NCBI GenBank assembly: GCA_948567375.1
Contig: OX419756.1
Span: 29,366,552-29,430,551 of the forward strand
Length of the DNA stretch: 64,000 nucleotides
Reading direction: 5' to 3'
From: Lunularia cruciata
Lineage: Eukaryota > Streptophyta > Marchantiopsida > Lunulariales > Lunulariaceae
The notes beneath the pieces were generated by a model that did not search any database, had not been told where the DNA came from, and saw only the letters and a list, made by a program, of their open reading frames with translations. A program made the translations under genes and the position numbers. Shown here one piece after another: positions 11,151-22,105 of the stretch; positions within the stretch are counted from its first letter, which is position 1; every line of letters starts with the position of its first letter.

Positions 11151-11813
11151 TGTGACTCAGGATGAACCTCTGATGGCTATTATGGTAGCGCACCATGGAC
11201 TAAGAAGGCAAGGAACCCCAACTCCATCATACTCCTCCAAGGCTAACACTCCAAGACTCAAGAGATTGCTCACTAGAGAACTCAATGAGAGAGAGATAGT
11301 TGCAAATGAAAGGATGATGAGTACCTCCTTACTCCTTGTTTATATACTTGTGAAATAGTTACGTACCAAAGTTACTAATTACCGTAGTAACTCAAGTTAC
11401 TAGACTAAAAGTCAAGTAAAGTCAAAAAGTAGAAAGGAATATCCATTCACATGGGCATATTCCCCTTATCTTGACCCAACCACTAAAGCAAGGATTCCTT
11501 CACATGGGCTATCCTTGGACTAAAGAAGAATCCAAAACAAAAAGGCTTGCGGGCCCAAGAGTTCTCAACTCTTTCCCCAAAGCCAAACACCTAGGAATAA
11601 TACCAAGTCAACACACTAAAATCCAAAATAGTGGTGCTCATCTTTTCTACTTCCTCTAAAGTAAGGTCCCATCTATCTTAGCTATGACTAACTTTAGCTA
11701 ACCATGACTAATATAGAACCATCCTTTATCTCTATATAAATAATATCTCTTAAGTACTTGTAACACCAAGCTAAATATCACAATACCACACACATGCACA
11801 AATGGGTGTTACA
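11151..11813 (-). repeat. 5' LTR of the intact family A element
   Basis: This 663-bp LTR starts TGTAACACCC in element sense and ends GAGTCACA. Compared with all other family A LTRs here it lacks 16 bp immediately inside its U5 end. It supplies the promoter of the element. Confidence 0.95.
11338..11346 (-). promoter_or_regulatory. Putative TATA box in the family A 5' LTR
   Basis: The minus strand reads TATATAAAC in the LTR, about 150 bp before its internal end. Transcription would start near 11310, giving a short R-U5 leader ahead of the primer binding site. The same sequence is kept in the other family A LTRs. Confidence 0.5.
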
Positions 11814-12886
11814 GTTCAAAGGTAGCATATATGGAGGTCAAGAACCTCTAGGAAGACAAGCACAACACTTGATGGCTATGTATCCAACTCAACTACAATT
11901 GTAACAATGTTGTTGTTCTGTTGAGCCCCTTTCTCTTGTAGGATTCCATCTTCCCTTTCTTCAACCAGTCCCTATTCTCCTTGGAGTAGTTGTGCTCCTT
12001 GGTCTTGAAACCAAATGTTGTCCAATTCCATAGGAATTGTTCCTCCAAAGTGATGTGTTTCAGCCCAATAGTGGTGAGTTGGGACTACCCTTTCACCTCC
12101 TCCAAGAAACCTTGCTATTCTTTGAGTGCAAGCAATGGCTTCAAATATAGTGTGAGGATTTTGTATCATTATCTCTTTGCAAATTTTCTCTTTTAGCCTC
12201 GTTTGAAATTATTAAGAGCTTCTATTGGACTCATTTCAATTATTGCAACCTATAGACCAAGAAATGTGTCCATGTACTCTTGTATGTTGATCTTCTACTT
12301 CAACATCCATAGTCGCATCCAGGCCATCTGCATTGAATCCTAGGATTGGAAAATCTTAAGCAACCCTTCTTGCATTGGCATCCAAGTGATCTCTCTTCCT
12401 TCTACCAACATTGATCATTCCTAAGCATTGTACCATGAGGGCTTTATCAGTCAAGTATCCACATGCAAACATGCCTATAGAATGGTCAATGATCTCAACT
12501 ATGAATGATCAAAAGTATTAATTCATTCTTGACATCCAATTTTCCACTACTCCCATGGAAGATTGTCCCTTATAAGGCTCAATGTTGAACATCTTCTTCA
12601 TCCTTAGTAAAAATGTGGCTTTGTTGTTGACCAAAGTTGTTATCATCAACATGAGTGACCTTCCATGTACTTTGGCCATTGGTATTGGTATTGGGATGGT
12701 TCTCCTTCTTGCATTGCTTGATTGTTCTTGAAGGTATGTACTTGACTTTGCAATGCCTCCATGGTCATCTTGATCTCCCAAAACTTGTTCAACATCCTTT
12801 GCATTCCTTGCATCTAATCCTACAACTAAGACTCCATGAATTTTCTCACATACTAAGAAAGTTTCCGGCCAAAGATGGTGAGGCAA
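11814..12886 (-). pseudogene. Decayed gag of element E
   Basis: The minus strand carries a gag-like region. A frame at 12518-12886 includes VVENWMSRMN. A C-terminal part at 11972-12169 includes FGGTIPMELDN, a motif common near the end of plant chromovirus Gag. A degenerate zinc knuckle lies at about 11869-11910 (CYNC, a stop, then VGYIAIKC, with His replaced by Tyr). The family A element inserted just after this knuckle, and the protease resumes on its far side near 5330. Stops and frameshifts make it nonfunctional. Confidence 0.7.
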
Positions 12887-13690
12887 TCTGTCCGTCAGAT
12901 ATGTTGGTACTGTAGTAGATTTGATCGTGGCACGTCTCTCTGTTGTAAGACAATAGTTATTATGAGGTTTGGACAGGAAGATGGGGCATTGACTTATCTA
13001 TTTCTTTGAGCAGTAAGTCATGGAGTGGATATATTTTCTTTTTGATCTACCCAATGATTCAAAGGAATTATTTTCACTTGTAAGACATTCATACACATAG
13101 TAAACACTTAATTGCTACTTTTTACTTCAATAGAGGGTTAATATGATCACTCAAGAGGAAGCATGGACTATTAGAACTACCATTAGGATCTCAAAAGCTA
13201 TCACTTATTGATAATATTCTTCAGCAAAATGTGGACTATGAAATCCCTAAACATCGCTTTTGGTCTAACCACATAATGAATTTCGACTTCATGTTGAAAG
13301 GGAGACAATTAAGTACATTCAAATCCATTACATCAAAAGAGAATGTAGATTTTCAAATCCCACTCTTTATCATATATCACCATAGGTAAAATCATTGGGT
13401 TTGGTGAGTTCACCACTATGTCCATGAACTTTGCTCCAAAATGATAAACAAAATATACTCTCACTTGTTCACATTGGATGTATATAATCATGATGTGGAA
13501 TAGATTCAAGAATAGAAACTAGGTGCATGAAATTGTTCTCCAATCACCTCCATCCCATCCTCTCTCTAAAACAACCCTAGTCTATCAATTGCACTATGCT
13601 TTCTTCCTTCAAAATTACTCAATCTCAATAACCCATGTTCCTCCAAGAGGGGTGATTGACTCTCTTGGATTGAGTCACCTACTTTGGTAC
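12887..13690 (-). other. Probable leader region of element E, no gene seen
   Basis: This lies upstream of the gag relic in element sense. No domain was recognised. At about 13681-13692 the minus strand reads TGGTACCAAAGT, which matches 9 of 12 positions of the initiator tRNA-Met primer site TGGTATCAGAGC and could mark the boundary with an LTR. Confidence 0.3.
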
Positions 13691-13692
13691 CA

Positions 13693-14282
13693 TTTTAATA
13701 TTCCAAAGACAAAAGAACACCCAAGAGAAATATAAGAGAGGAAATACAAAGCTTCACTCTCAATACTCTGATGCCCCAAAGAAGCACCTTCTCTTTATTA
13801 TATAGCACAAAGGATCTCCTCAAAGGAAGCTCCACCCTTGGATCAAATACATGGATTGGTGATATGTTAGTCCACCTTAGATAAGTTGCATGTATGGGTG
13901 ACATGTTAATCCTTGTCCTATCTGGTTGGTCAAACAGGTTTGACCAAAGGAAATCTTTACCTAATCTTCATGTAGGAAGCTCAAAATTGCAAGGGCGAGA
14001 TACCATTGGAAAGCTCTTGATGAGACTAATAGTGGGGAGAAAAGGTTACCCTTTTCCTTGATAGGAGAGAAATTTTTCATTTTTGAGATCTATTTCATCC
14101 ATTTAGGCCTCCAAAATTGGCTCTAAAGTTTTGAAGCTATTTTTGGCTCCTACCATATTAGTAGAATTACTCTTTTGGTGTCACCTCTATCTCATCTACT
14201 TAGTCTATCATAGATAACATCTCTCCAATATTGCCAAGAAAATTTTCACCTTTAGTTAATATATCTAACTATTAGTATTACA
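13693..14282 (-). repeat. Putative LTR of a chromovirus-like element
   Basis: In minus sense the stretch starts TGTAATACTAATAG at 14282, directly after AAAAGGGGAGAGGT (14283-14300), which looks like a polypurine tract. It ends near the degenerate tRNA-Met-like primer site at about 13690. No second copy was found in the window, so the boundaries are inferred from the flanking signals only. Confidence 0.4.
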
Positions 14283-14299
14283 AACCTCTCCCCTTTTAA

Positions 14300-14790
14300 G
14301 ATGCAATGTCCTTGTTGCAAAATTTTTGCTCAAAAGTATTCACTAACACTGATCCATGGGTCAAGTTGGATGTTTGCTCCCATGTTACCTCATACAATGG
14401 GTACCAAATATTCCACACGTGGTTTGTGGATACCATGGATGCGTCTTTGGAGAATGCATTTGACTTCATATTCCTTTGTGCCATCATGAGTGTTAGACAA
14501 GGTTGAACTTCTTGTATGGAAGGAAAATGGGGTGGTCTGGATGCATATTTACATAGTAAGGAAACATGGAACAGTAGATAGATCTTCATGTATGGTGGTA
14601 GCTTCAGGTGATAGGCCACTAAGTTGATTCAATGAAAGATGAGAAAAGGCCCAATAAAATGAGATTTGAGCTTCCGAGGTTCAACTAACATGAGGTTGGT
14701 TGTAGACAGCCAGACTTGATCCCCAACATTAAGCTCCATACATTGGAGTACATCATATGGTCCATCTTTCTAAATTTTACCAAGCCAATT
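14300..14790 (-). pseudogene. Integrase C-terminus relic of a Ty3/gypsy element
   Basis: The minus strand encodes ELNVGDQVWLSTTNL, then KSHFIGPFLI and YHLKLPPYMKIYLLFHVSLL. This is the classic SH3-like end of plant gypsy integrases (GD-VWLST-NL, GPF, then LP..-.I.-.FHVSLL). Only this C-terminal part is present, with a frameshift. It sits just upstream, in sense, of the putative LTR at 13693-14282, as the 3' end of a second element copy would. Confidence 0.75.
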
Positions 14791-14799
14791 TTTACCTCT

Positions 14800-16113
14800 A
14801 AATAATATGCATATCTATTGGTATTATAGCTTTGACAACATCTTCCATCAAGCGAGTTTGTTTCATCCTCCATTTCATTTTGTAGCATGAAGCTTCCTCT
14901 TTATTAGGGTCCAAAGTGAAGAATAGAGCCATAGTGAGGGAGATGGATTTTGCTCCTAGCTTCTTCTCCTTGTCTATTTGATGCATTTCATTTTTGTTAA
15001 GCGGGAGTGATGACTGTGCCTTCTTGTTTTGTCCTACTTCTTTTTTCCACTATAAGAGATGAGATTAGCATGAAGGACTCCTCACTCCCTAAATTTGTAC
15101 TCTAAGCAGTTCCATCAACTCATTTGTTAGCCGCCTCTTATCCTTGCAATGGGCATCCCTCCCAAGTTGACTTCTATGATGCAGTTTTACCCCCACTATT
15201 CTTTGATAAAGATTCTAGCTCTTGAGGTTGTGTTTTTTTTTTGGAAGCTTGAACTTTTGAATGGCCACCAAATTTTAATGGAGTTGTATGTCTTCACCAC
15301 TCACACAAACTTCTTGGTTTTGGCATATTCTTTGTTCACATTGTGGTATTTAGTGATCTCCTTTGGCGAGTCGGGGTCTCCACTAAAGCAAGTTGGATGA
15401 TGTAAGTGGGATGGGAACTTCTCCTTCTCCTTGTTTATCAATAGGTTCATATTGATGTAGAAGTGGAAAATGAAGGGAGCCATGATGGTGGTAGAACCTT
15501 CCATCATATCCTCTAGGGGCTTAATGACTTGCTCATAAAACATCCTAGCCCAACTAACCAGCTTCTCCTTGTGTACAAGTTGGAAGAAGATAGCCTAGTT
15601 TTGATTGACATAGTTTGTTTGTTTTGAACAAAACAATTGCATTATTATTTCAATAATTATGCATTGAGTTTGATCCTTCATATCTTTGATTTTATGCCAT
15701 TCATGGATTTCTCCCCAATGAAAAAGTCATCAATCCTCTACTTTAATCATTTGTTGGGTTGGCCATACGGGGTATTGATATGAATTTCCCCAAGCAAGGA
15801 GCAATCTGTGCCTAACACCCATTGCTAGTGTTCCTCCATCCACATTGTGGGACAAACTCTTAAGGACTTCCCACTCAGATGATGTAGTCAATTGGTAGTA
15901 TAGTCCCCACTTGGAAATCTCAAGAGGTTTGCTCAAGATTTCTACTACCTTGGCTCTTTTCACTTTGATCTCCCTCTTGGGAGTTTGTCTAGTCATGATT
16001 GAACATTCAATTTTGTGCAATAGTGCAATTCCCACTCTATTTTACAATTTCACACCTTGAGCTCCCAATACTATCAAGAAATTTTGGCAATCCACAGTGG
16101 AAAGTGCTTGCAT
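14800..16113 (-). pseudogene. Decayed reading frame of unknown family, related to the ORF in element C
   Basis: A minus-strand ATG at 16111-16113 opens MQALSTVDCQNFLIV. Frames then continue through 15730-16035, 15301-15543 and 14798-14986, with stops between them. The segment MAPFIFHFYINMNLLINKEK (about 15455-15482) resembles FALFVAHFYFELNLLTAEER in the element C frame near 24.7 kb, so the two seem to share a domain. No known family was recognised. A mobile-element cargo ORF is more likely than a host gene, because it is broken and surrounded by retrotransposons. Confidence 0.45.
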
Positions 16114-16205
16114 GATGTCACAAGAGATGGTGGTAATGGAGAGAGAAATGCAAGAAGTGGAAAAGTGAGAAGTGAAAATGTAGAAGGATTTGCCTTGGAG
16201 TTGGC

Positions 16206-16214
16206 CTTTTTATA
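16206..16214 (-). promoter_or_regulatory. TATA-like box upstream of the decayed 14.8-16.1 kb frame
   Basis: The minus strand reads TATAAAAAG 93 bp upstream of the ATG at 16113, followed by a CT-rich leader. The placement suits a plant promoter, though the coding frame is broken. Confidence 0.4.
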
Positions 16215-16229
16215 ACCTTGATGAGGCAA

Positions 16230-16960
16230 GGTCCATCATTCTTCTATCATGGCATTAAATGAAGGGTGGAAATCATCTATTGCATGTATGAGACTAGGTG
16301 TAAAATAGTTGCTAATAGTTCTTTGGCAGTGCATGCATCATTTTGTGTTATCCTGAAATGATGGTAGAAATCAATGGAGTTTTATATTTTTCAAATAGTC
16401 ATTGTAGCCCTATCATCCCACAAAATAGTGGAGTAGTTTGTTTTGTTAAGCAAGCTCCTTTTTAAGCCCTATGGAGTGGAAACAAAATGGGTTCAACTAC
16501 AAAATGAGTTTGATCCCATTCTAATTGGGCGGCCATGGAGGCCCATTTTGTTTCGGCATCCCACTCTTCCATATCGTGGGGTTACAACTACCAAAAAATT
16601 CCATACTTCACAAAAATAGCACTTTTTGACATCTGGTTTGGACTATTTACATGAAGAAAAACAAACAAAGAACAACAAAATTTGGAGCTCAAAACAAATT
16701 GGACCGTGACACGTATATCTTCTCAATTTACCTTTTTGTTGATAAATCCATTAAGCCTTACAAATTAAAAAATGGTCACTTAAAGATAGTTTAATATTAA
16801 ACACCAAGAATTTATTTTATGGTGGTCATGAATAAATACAAAGGATGCTAAAAATTCAACCAAATATCTATTTACTCACAATCTTTTATTGATTGCATAT
16901 GCATAGAGAAATTTTCTCTCTTCCAAAAAGACTAGATTCATTTTCCTAGCTCATTAAAAA
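16230..16960. other. AT-rich stretch without a recognisable feature
   Basis: No coding domain, LTR end or RNA gene was recognised here on either strand. Confidence 0.5.
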
Positions 16961-18814
16961 ATTCCATCTACATTGCATATACAATGAAGCATGTAAGCAT
17001 GGAGAGGATTTAAACACAAGAAACATAGTAAAATCTCTCCATGCTTTTGGTGGAAATATGCTTCAAAGCCTACTTTCTCTCTTCAAGTATTGCTCTCAAT
17101 GTACACTCCATTTTGCATCCAATCTATACTCTAGGTAGGGAAATTCTTCACCTTATAATAGGGAAATCTTCACAATACTCAAATGAAAATATCTTTTCTC
17201 TACATCTCAATTTACATGTTCTAGAACTCAATAGAAAGCCTATGAGATAAGCTATCCAATTATATAAAACAACCCTCACTTTGACTACTACATCTCTTTT
17301 GACAAGGTCTAAAAATTGGCCCATTTTTTGTAGTTCAAACCTTAATCTTGAAACCCTAAGTAAGGCTCAAGTCTTGATTCTTGCATAATTTTTGGCCAAA
17401 GTTTGGCCCAACAATTCATGTAAAATAGTCATGAATACTTTAGAAAGTTGTAATCCTTTTACGAATGGCTTCAAATTGGATATTTGAAGCCATAGAATTG
17501 TTGTACTAGGACATAGAATTTTTTCATTGAGCTTATAGCAGTATTTCTAATAGAGTTTGTTGCACTAGATCTCATTATTTGTAAACCTTGAGCCAAAAAA
17601 TTTCTATACATTAGTTGGTTGTGCTCTTGTCTAAACCACTATAAAGTTAGATGGCTTGGGTCTACAAACCCAAGTATTCTTTATCCATGACTTTGAATTT
17701 TTATTTGAAGAACATATATGAAACCTTTGTATTAGAGGTACAAGACCTAACCACCAAGAATACTAGAAAGTTTCATAAATTGATTTTAACCAAAACTTTA
17801 GAAACAACCAAAACCTTAAACTCGATCATAATCTCTGTCCCAACACCTTGGTTCCTAATACTCCAACTTCAATTGATAATTTCATATTTGAGATCAACTC
17901 AAACATGAAAATGTTTTAGGGTCAACACGACCAACATTCTATCTACTCTCCAAACCTAATGATAGATCATGAAACACTATAATAGAACTTTCAAAATCCT
18001 CTAGTTTGTACACTTGGGTATGAATTTGATCTCCTTTCTTCAATTGATAATATCTCACTCATAATTTACTTAAATCCCTCAATTTTTATCTCTGAACCAT
18101 AGCATGTTTGCTCTTCTCCCCAATCATGGTCTTTTCTCTCTAAATGTCTTTCCTTAACTTCCTCCAAATTTGAAAACTCTAGATTTCATACTTTGGGACC
18201 TAATTTCTTGCACTTTTGTCACACTCATTTCTCCTTTTGACAGATGGACCCCACAACTCCACCTTGAAGGCCTTGCATGAATGAAATACCTTTTTTCTAC
18301 AAAAAATTATAAATCCCAAACTTGTTCATAAGTAAGCACAAAAAGGATAATAAGAATTGAGGTTTCTATCACCAATGCTATAAACACATACCTTAAATGT
18401 GCTACTATCCAAGCTCAAAAGTAATCATGATGCAAAATCTGAAGCTTGATGAGAAAAGGATTCAAAAGTGATAGATTAGAAGCACCAAACATCTTTAGTT
18501 CAAACTCCTCTCCCAGTGCTCTAGCTTCCACGCTTTGCTACAATGCTCACTCTCCAACATCTTCCTCCCACTCAAGACTCCTAAGACTAAAAACTCCTCT
18601 TCCCTTGTCTATTAAGTCTCCATCATCTATATACATCATGGCCCTCAAAAAGGACAAGATAATAATACACATGGCCAATCAACTAAATGTACATAGATTG
18701 CTCTCATGGCAATTGCTCAACCATGGGATCTATCTTACAATCTACTCTATAACATTATGGAGATAAATAACATTATATTACTTTTTCATTAGCTAAGCAA
18801 ACCATAACACAACA
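16960..18814 (-). repeat. Family B 3' LTR (about 1.85 kb)
   Basis: The block shares sequence with 33.9-34.5 kb and 55.3-57.2 kb. Shared stretches include the catggagagg...cacaagaa region near 17000 and the catggg.tct...atggagataaa region near 18725. In element sense it starts TGTTGTGTTATGG at 18814, after a purine tract and the family B integrase end. The internal end near 16960 is approximate. Small frames inside (for example 18446-18766) recur in the other copies only as LTR sequence, so they are not called as genes. Confidence 0.65.
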
Positions 18815-18828
18815 TTCACTCCTTCTAA
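18815..18828 (-). other. Polypurine tract of family B
   Basis: TTAGAAGGAGTGAA on the minus strand directly precedes the LTR start. A similar purine tract adjoins the LTR copy that ends at 34543. Confidence 0.5.
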
Positions 18829-18829
18829 A

Positions 18830-21800
18830 CTTGTGCATCCTTTGGAGGTATGCACCAACTAACCAAATCACATATTGTGGTTAGCATCATACCACCTCTT
18901 CATTTGATTCTTGAGACTCTTCATCCTCTAGTACTAGACCTTCACCTTAAAACTCAAAGAGATCAATTTCTTTGCTAGCTTCCTCTATGTTCAAGCTCCA
19001 TTCTTGTTATTTGAAAAGCTTGACATGATTGCTTGCAATTTGAACCTTAACTTTGCTTCTTATTAACTCTAGGAGAGAATAAGTAGTGTTATCAAGCACA
19101 CTAAAAACCACATAAGATCCAAACCAACACTTTGAGAATTTCCCCATAATAAAGTAAACTCCTGTTATATTATGCATCGTAAACCTAGGCTGTTTGTGCA
19201 TACTTATCTAGTAGGTGCGTACTAAACTTGTCAATGCATCTTCCTATTGGAGCCAATGATGACAACAATAAGGAAAAATCTGTTGCAATGAAATTTTCAT
19301 CCCATTTAAAGGTTTTGAGTCTCTTTATAATGTTATTCTCAATATAGAAGATCAGTTGTTGTGTACCAAAGTCCAAACAGAAGTAGAAGCAACATACAAT
19401 GCTCTTCAACAATTGTTTGAATCTCTCTCTATCACAACATTTGAGAGCTAACCTTGAATGCCAAATGCAAGAAACTTCATAATCTATGTAAAATGACTAT
19501 TCACGACATGTTTAACCAATTAACATTGAACCCCATATTTGGGACAAAATATTTCATACTTAAAAATGGTTGCATACTTAAGTAGGAGGTTACTATATTA
19601 TATTGGTTATCTAGATCACTATCATAGACTAGTACCAAATCTCCTTCTTGAATATCTTTTGGTTGCAAGCAATAGCTTTTGTCAAATTTTACTTGTTCCC
19701 AAGACATGCTTTCTTAAGCCTCTCAATTGCTAGCTCAACTTCCTCTAGCCTTTTATCCAATTGACAAATCCATAGCACAAGAATATCTTCCATAGATATG
19801 TGATCTTCCTCAAGGCAAGACACTCCAAGTGATTATTTGCTCCTCAATGGGCATAATAGATTTCTGCCCTTGCATGAATTATGCTAGCATATAAGTAGTT
19901 ACCAAACTAGGTGTGGTGCAATTTGCCCTTAGTGAAAATGACAAGAGCCTTAGCCAATCTCTCACTCTTCCTTGGCATGCTTTCATAATGGGTTTCAAAA
20001 TAAGAGGATAACCTTGCTTACTCTTGGTATTCCCACCTAATAATAAGTTGTAGTAAGAGTCAATTTGACTCCACATCTCTCAAAGAAAGCCTTGGCTTTA
20101 TTTTTATGAATCTCTCTTCCATCTATTGTAATTTTTCCAACACTTTCAGTATCTACAAATTACATCCTCCAATAGAAATCTGCAAACCCCTTTCTGTCCT
20201 CAAAGCTTGTCCTTCCACTTAGTTAGAGAACTCTTCTCATGCCAAAACCAACTACCACATCTGCCATATCCTAATTGGTATAGTAACCAAATTCACAATC
20301 CACTTGAAATGCATTACAAGTGGATAGGTAATGCAATCCATCTTTATGTCAAATATTTGAGTACATTTGGCAGATTTTACACATCTCCACAAACTTAACT
20401 ACATCTTTGTACATATATTGTCACCAATACTTTCACCTTCAATGTGGAAAAGGTTGCATAAATACCCCTATCTCTAGCCCATAAGCTCCAACAGGATTCC
20501 TAGATGAGTAGCATTTGTGTCTTGATCTTGCACACAATTTGTTGTGGAGGCTCACCACTCCAAGTAGCTTTCTTTCACTCCTTCTAAAAGATAATTATAT
20601 ATTTTACAACTTAGCTATTTGTACCAATCATTATTCCACTCTGGTTGCTTGATCAAGTAGTTAAGGTAATACCCAATATCCAACCATTCTCCTTCATAAA
20701 GCTCTTCTACAAAGAACTTATGATTCTCATGTTCCACTACTGGAGTCCTTGAAAAGAAAGTAGTACCTACATGTTTGGCATCATTGATAATGTCCTCTTC
20801 ATCTTGATACTCAACCCAAGATAGCATATTTGCTACAAGATCATCCTTGCTCACTATGTCAAAAGTCACAATTCAAGGATTGGATGTATGATATCTATCT
20901 GAGCATTGCAATATCCAAGGTATTATAATTTTTCATCATCCCCAATAGTGATAGAAAATCTATGTCCACTTTAACCTATGCACCAATCAGGTAGTGCTTA
21001 TCACACTTCATTTTTTTAACCACTTCCCATAGCTTAACTTAAGAGTAGACTCTTTGGCTTTCAATCTCAACACCTTTGCCCCAAAATGCATTGCATATCA
21101 ATTTCCATCTTCATCATCTTGCCCTACTACCCAACCAATAGCTATGTGACTGGTATCTATCATGATTATTATTGGTTTATTGTTCTCATAGTTGATTCAT
21201 CATAGTATAGGTGGAGAAGACAGTAATTATTTAATCTTTTGAATGGATCCTATATGTATCTCTTCCACCTAAAATTTTTATCTTTCCATACTAAACCATA
21301 GAAAGGATTTGATATGTGGACAAAGTGACCAATTCACACATGTTAAAACATGCAAGCTCCCAAAATCTCCTCACTACTATTCATAAGTTGCATGTGTTGA
21401 TCATTTTTTTGAATTGCATCCATCTTTCTAGGATCTGGTTTGTAACCAAACCATCAATATAAGTGCCCAAAAATGACCACCTCTTGAACTCCAAACTTGG
21501 ATTTAACACCTTATAAGGTTAGATGAATCTCCTCAAGCCATAATAGGATTTGATCACAATCTAAAATGTGATCAACTGCAAACCTACAACAACCTCTCTT
21601 ATATATTATTTCATCTTTCTCTTCCTTTATAAGAATATCATTCATAAGGCATAGTCTCTCTTGGAATGAACTCCCTAAAAATCTTGTTCATTCTATTCAT
21701 GAGGTGTGTAACCAAATTTGTTGCTCCTTATGACAATGTGCTCATCCTCACCAATCCCAATGGTGTTCTCATTGTTATATTGTCTCTCCTCTCTTCAAAA

Positions 21801-22105
21801 AGGTGAAATTGATCTTATCCAAAATGAAAATATCCCAAAGAGTATATAGCTCTACTCACAAAAGGTTCCGCAAATTCTCCAACAATTGAATTAACCACTG
21901 TTCTTGATTGACACCAATTTCACCGATTGCATATCTTGAATGAACCTCAAAGCTCCATTCTTCTTAGGTATTGTAAACCAATGGCTAGAATAAGGCACAA
22001 ATGATGGTTCTAAGATTTTTTTCTTGGTTTTCTCCCTCAAGAGATCCATGAGTTTGAGCATATAAGCTCTAGGCACCAAAATTGGTCTCAAGTCCCAAGG
22101 AGGAT
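18830..22105 (-). pseudogene. Decayed pol of family B gypsy element: RT, RNase H, integrase
   Basis: Minus-strand domains run in order. The RT start lies at 21891-22105 (LRPILVPRAYM, then ILEPSFVPYSSHWFTIPKKN and LRFIQDMQ). An RNase H to integrase linker lies at 20615-20869. Integrase core remnants lie at 19879-20076 (ACQGRVRDWLRLL). The integrase C-terminus lies at 19007-19707 (IQEGDLVLVYDSDLDNQ, then CWFGSYV...DNTTYSLLEL). LRFIQDxQxV at the RT start and EGDLVLVYDS at the integrase end mark a Ty3/gypsy group distinct from families A and E. Stops and frameshifts are frequent. The RT start is cut from its upstream spacer by element C at 22105. Confidence 0.8.

Larger units (their letters stand above)
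5568..11813 (-). mobile_element. Complete Ty3/gypsy LTR retrotransposon, family A
   Basis: The element is 6,246 bp long. Its 5' LTR is 11151-11813 and its 3' LTR is 5568-6246. The 4-bp gttc occurs on both flanks (5564-5567 and 11814-11817) as a target duplication. The LTRs differ by about four substitutions plus one 16-bp indel over 663 aligned bases, which implies a recent insertion. A primer binding site, a polypurine tract and one uninterrupted gag-pol frame are present. No chromodomain follows the integrase. The FIDD-type RT, the PBS resembling tRNA-Asp and the missing chromodomain point to the non-chromovirus (Athila/Tat-like) side of plant Ty3/gypsy, but the clade is an inference. It inserted into element E between its gag zinc knuckle and protease. 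Confidence 0.95.

Noticed and set aside
14282-14300. A separate finding for the polypurine tract alone at 14283-14300
   Set aside because: It was merged into the 13690-14790 observation; the zero-interest entry in the findings list carries no claim.
18446-18766. Plus-strand frame of 106 codons
   Set aside because: It lies inside the family B LTR, and the homologous copies at 34.4 and 57.0 kb do not keep it open as a gene.
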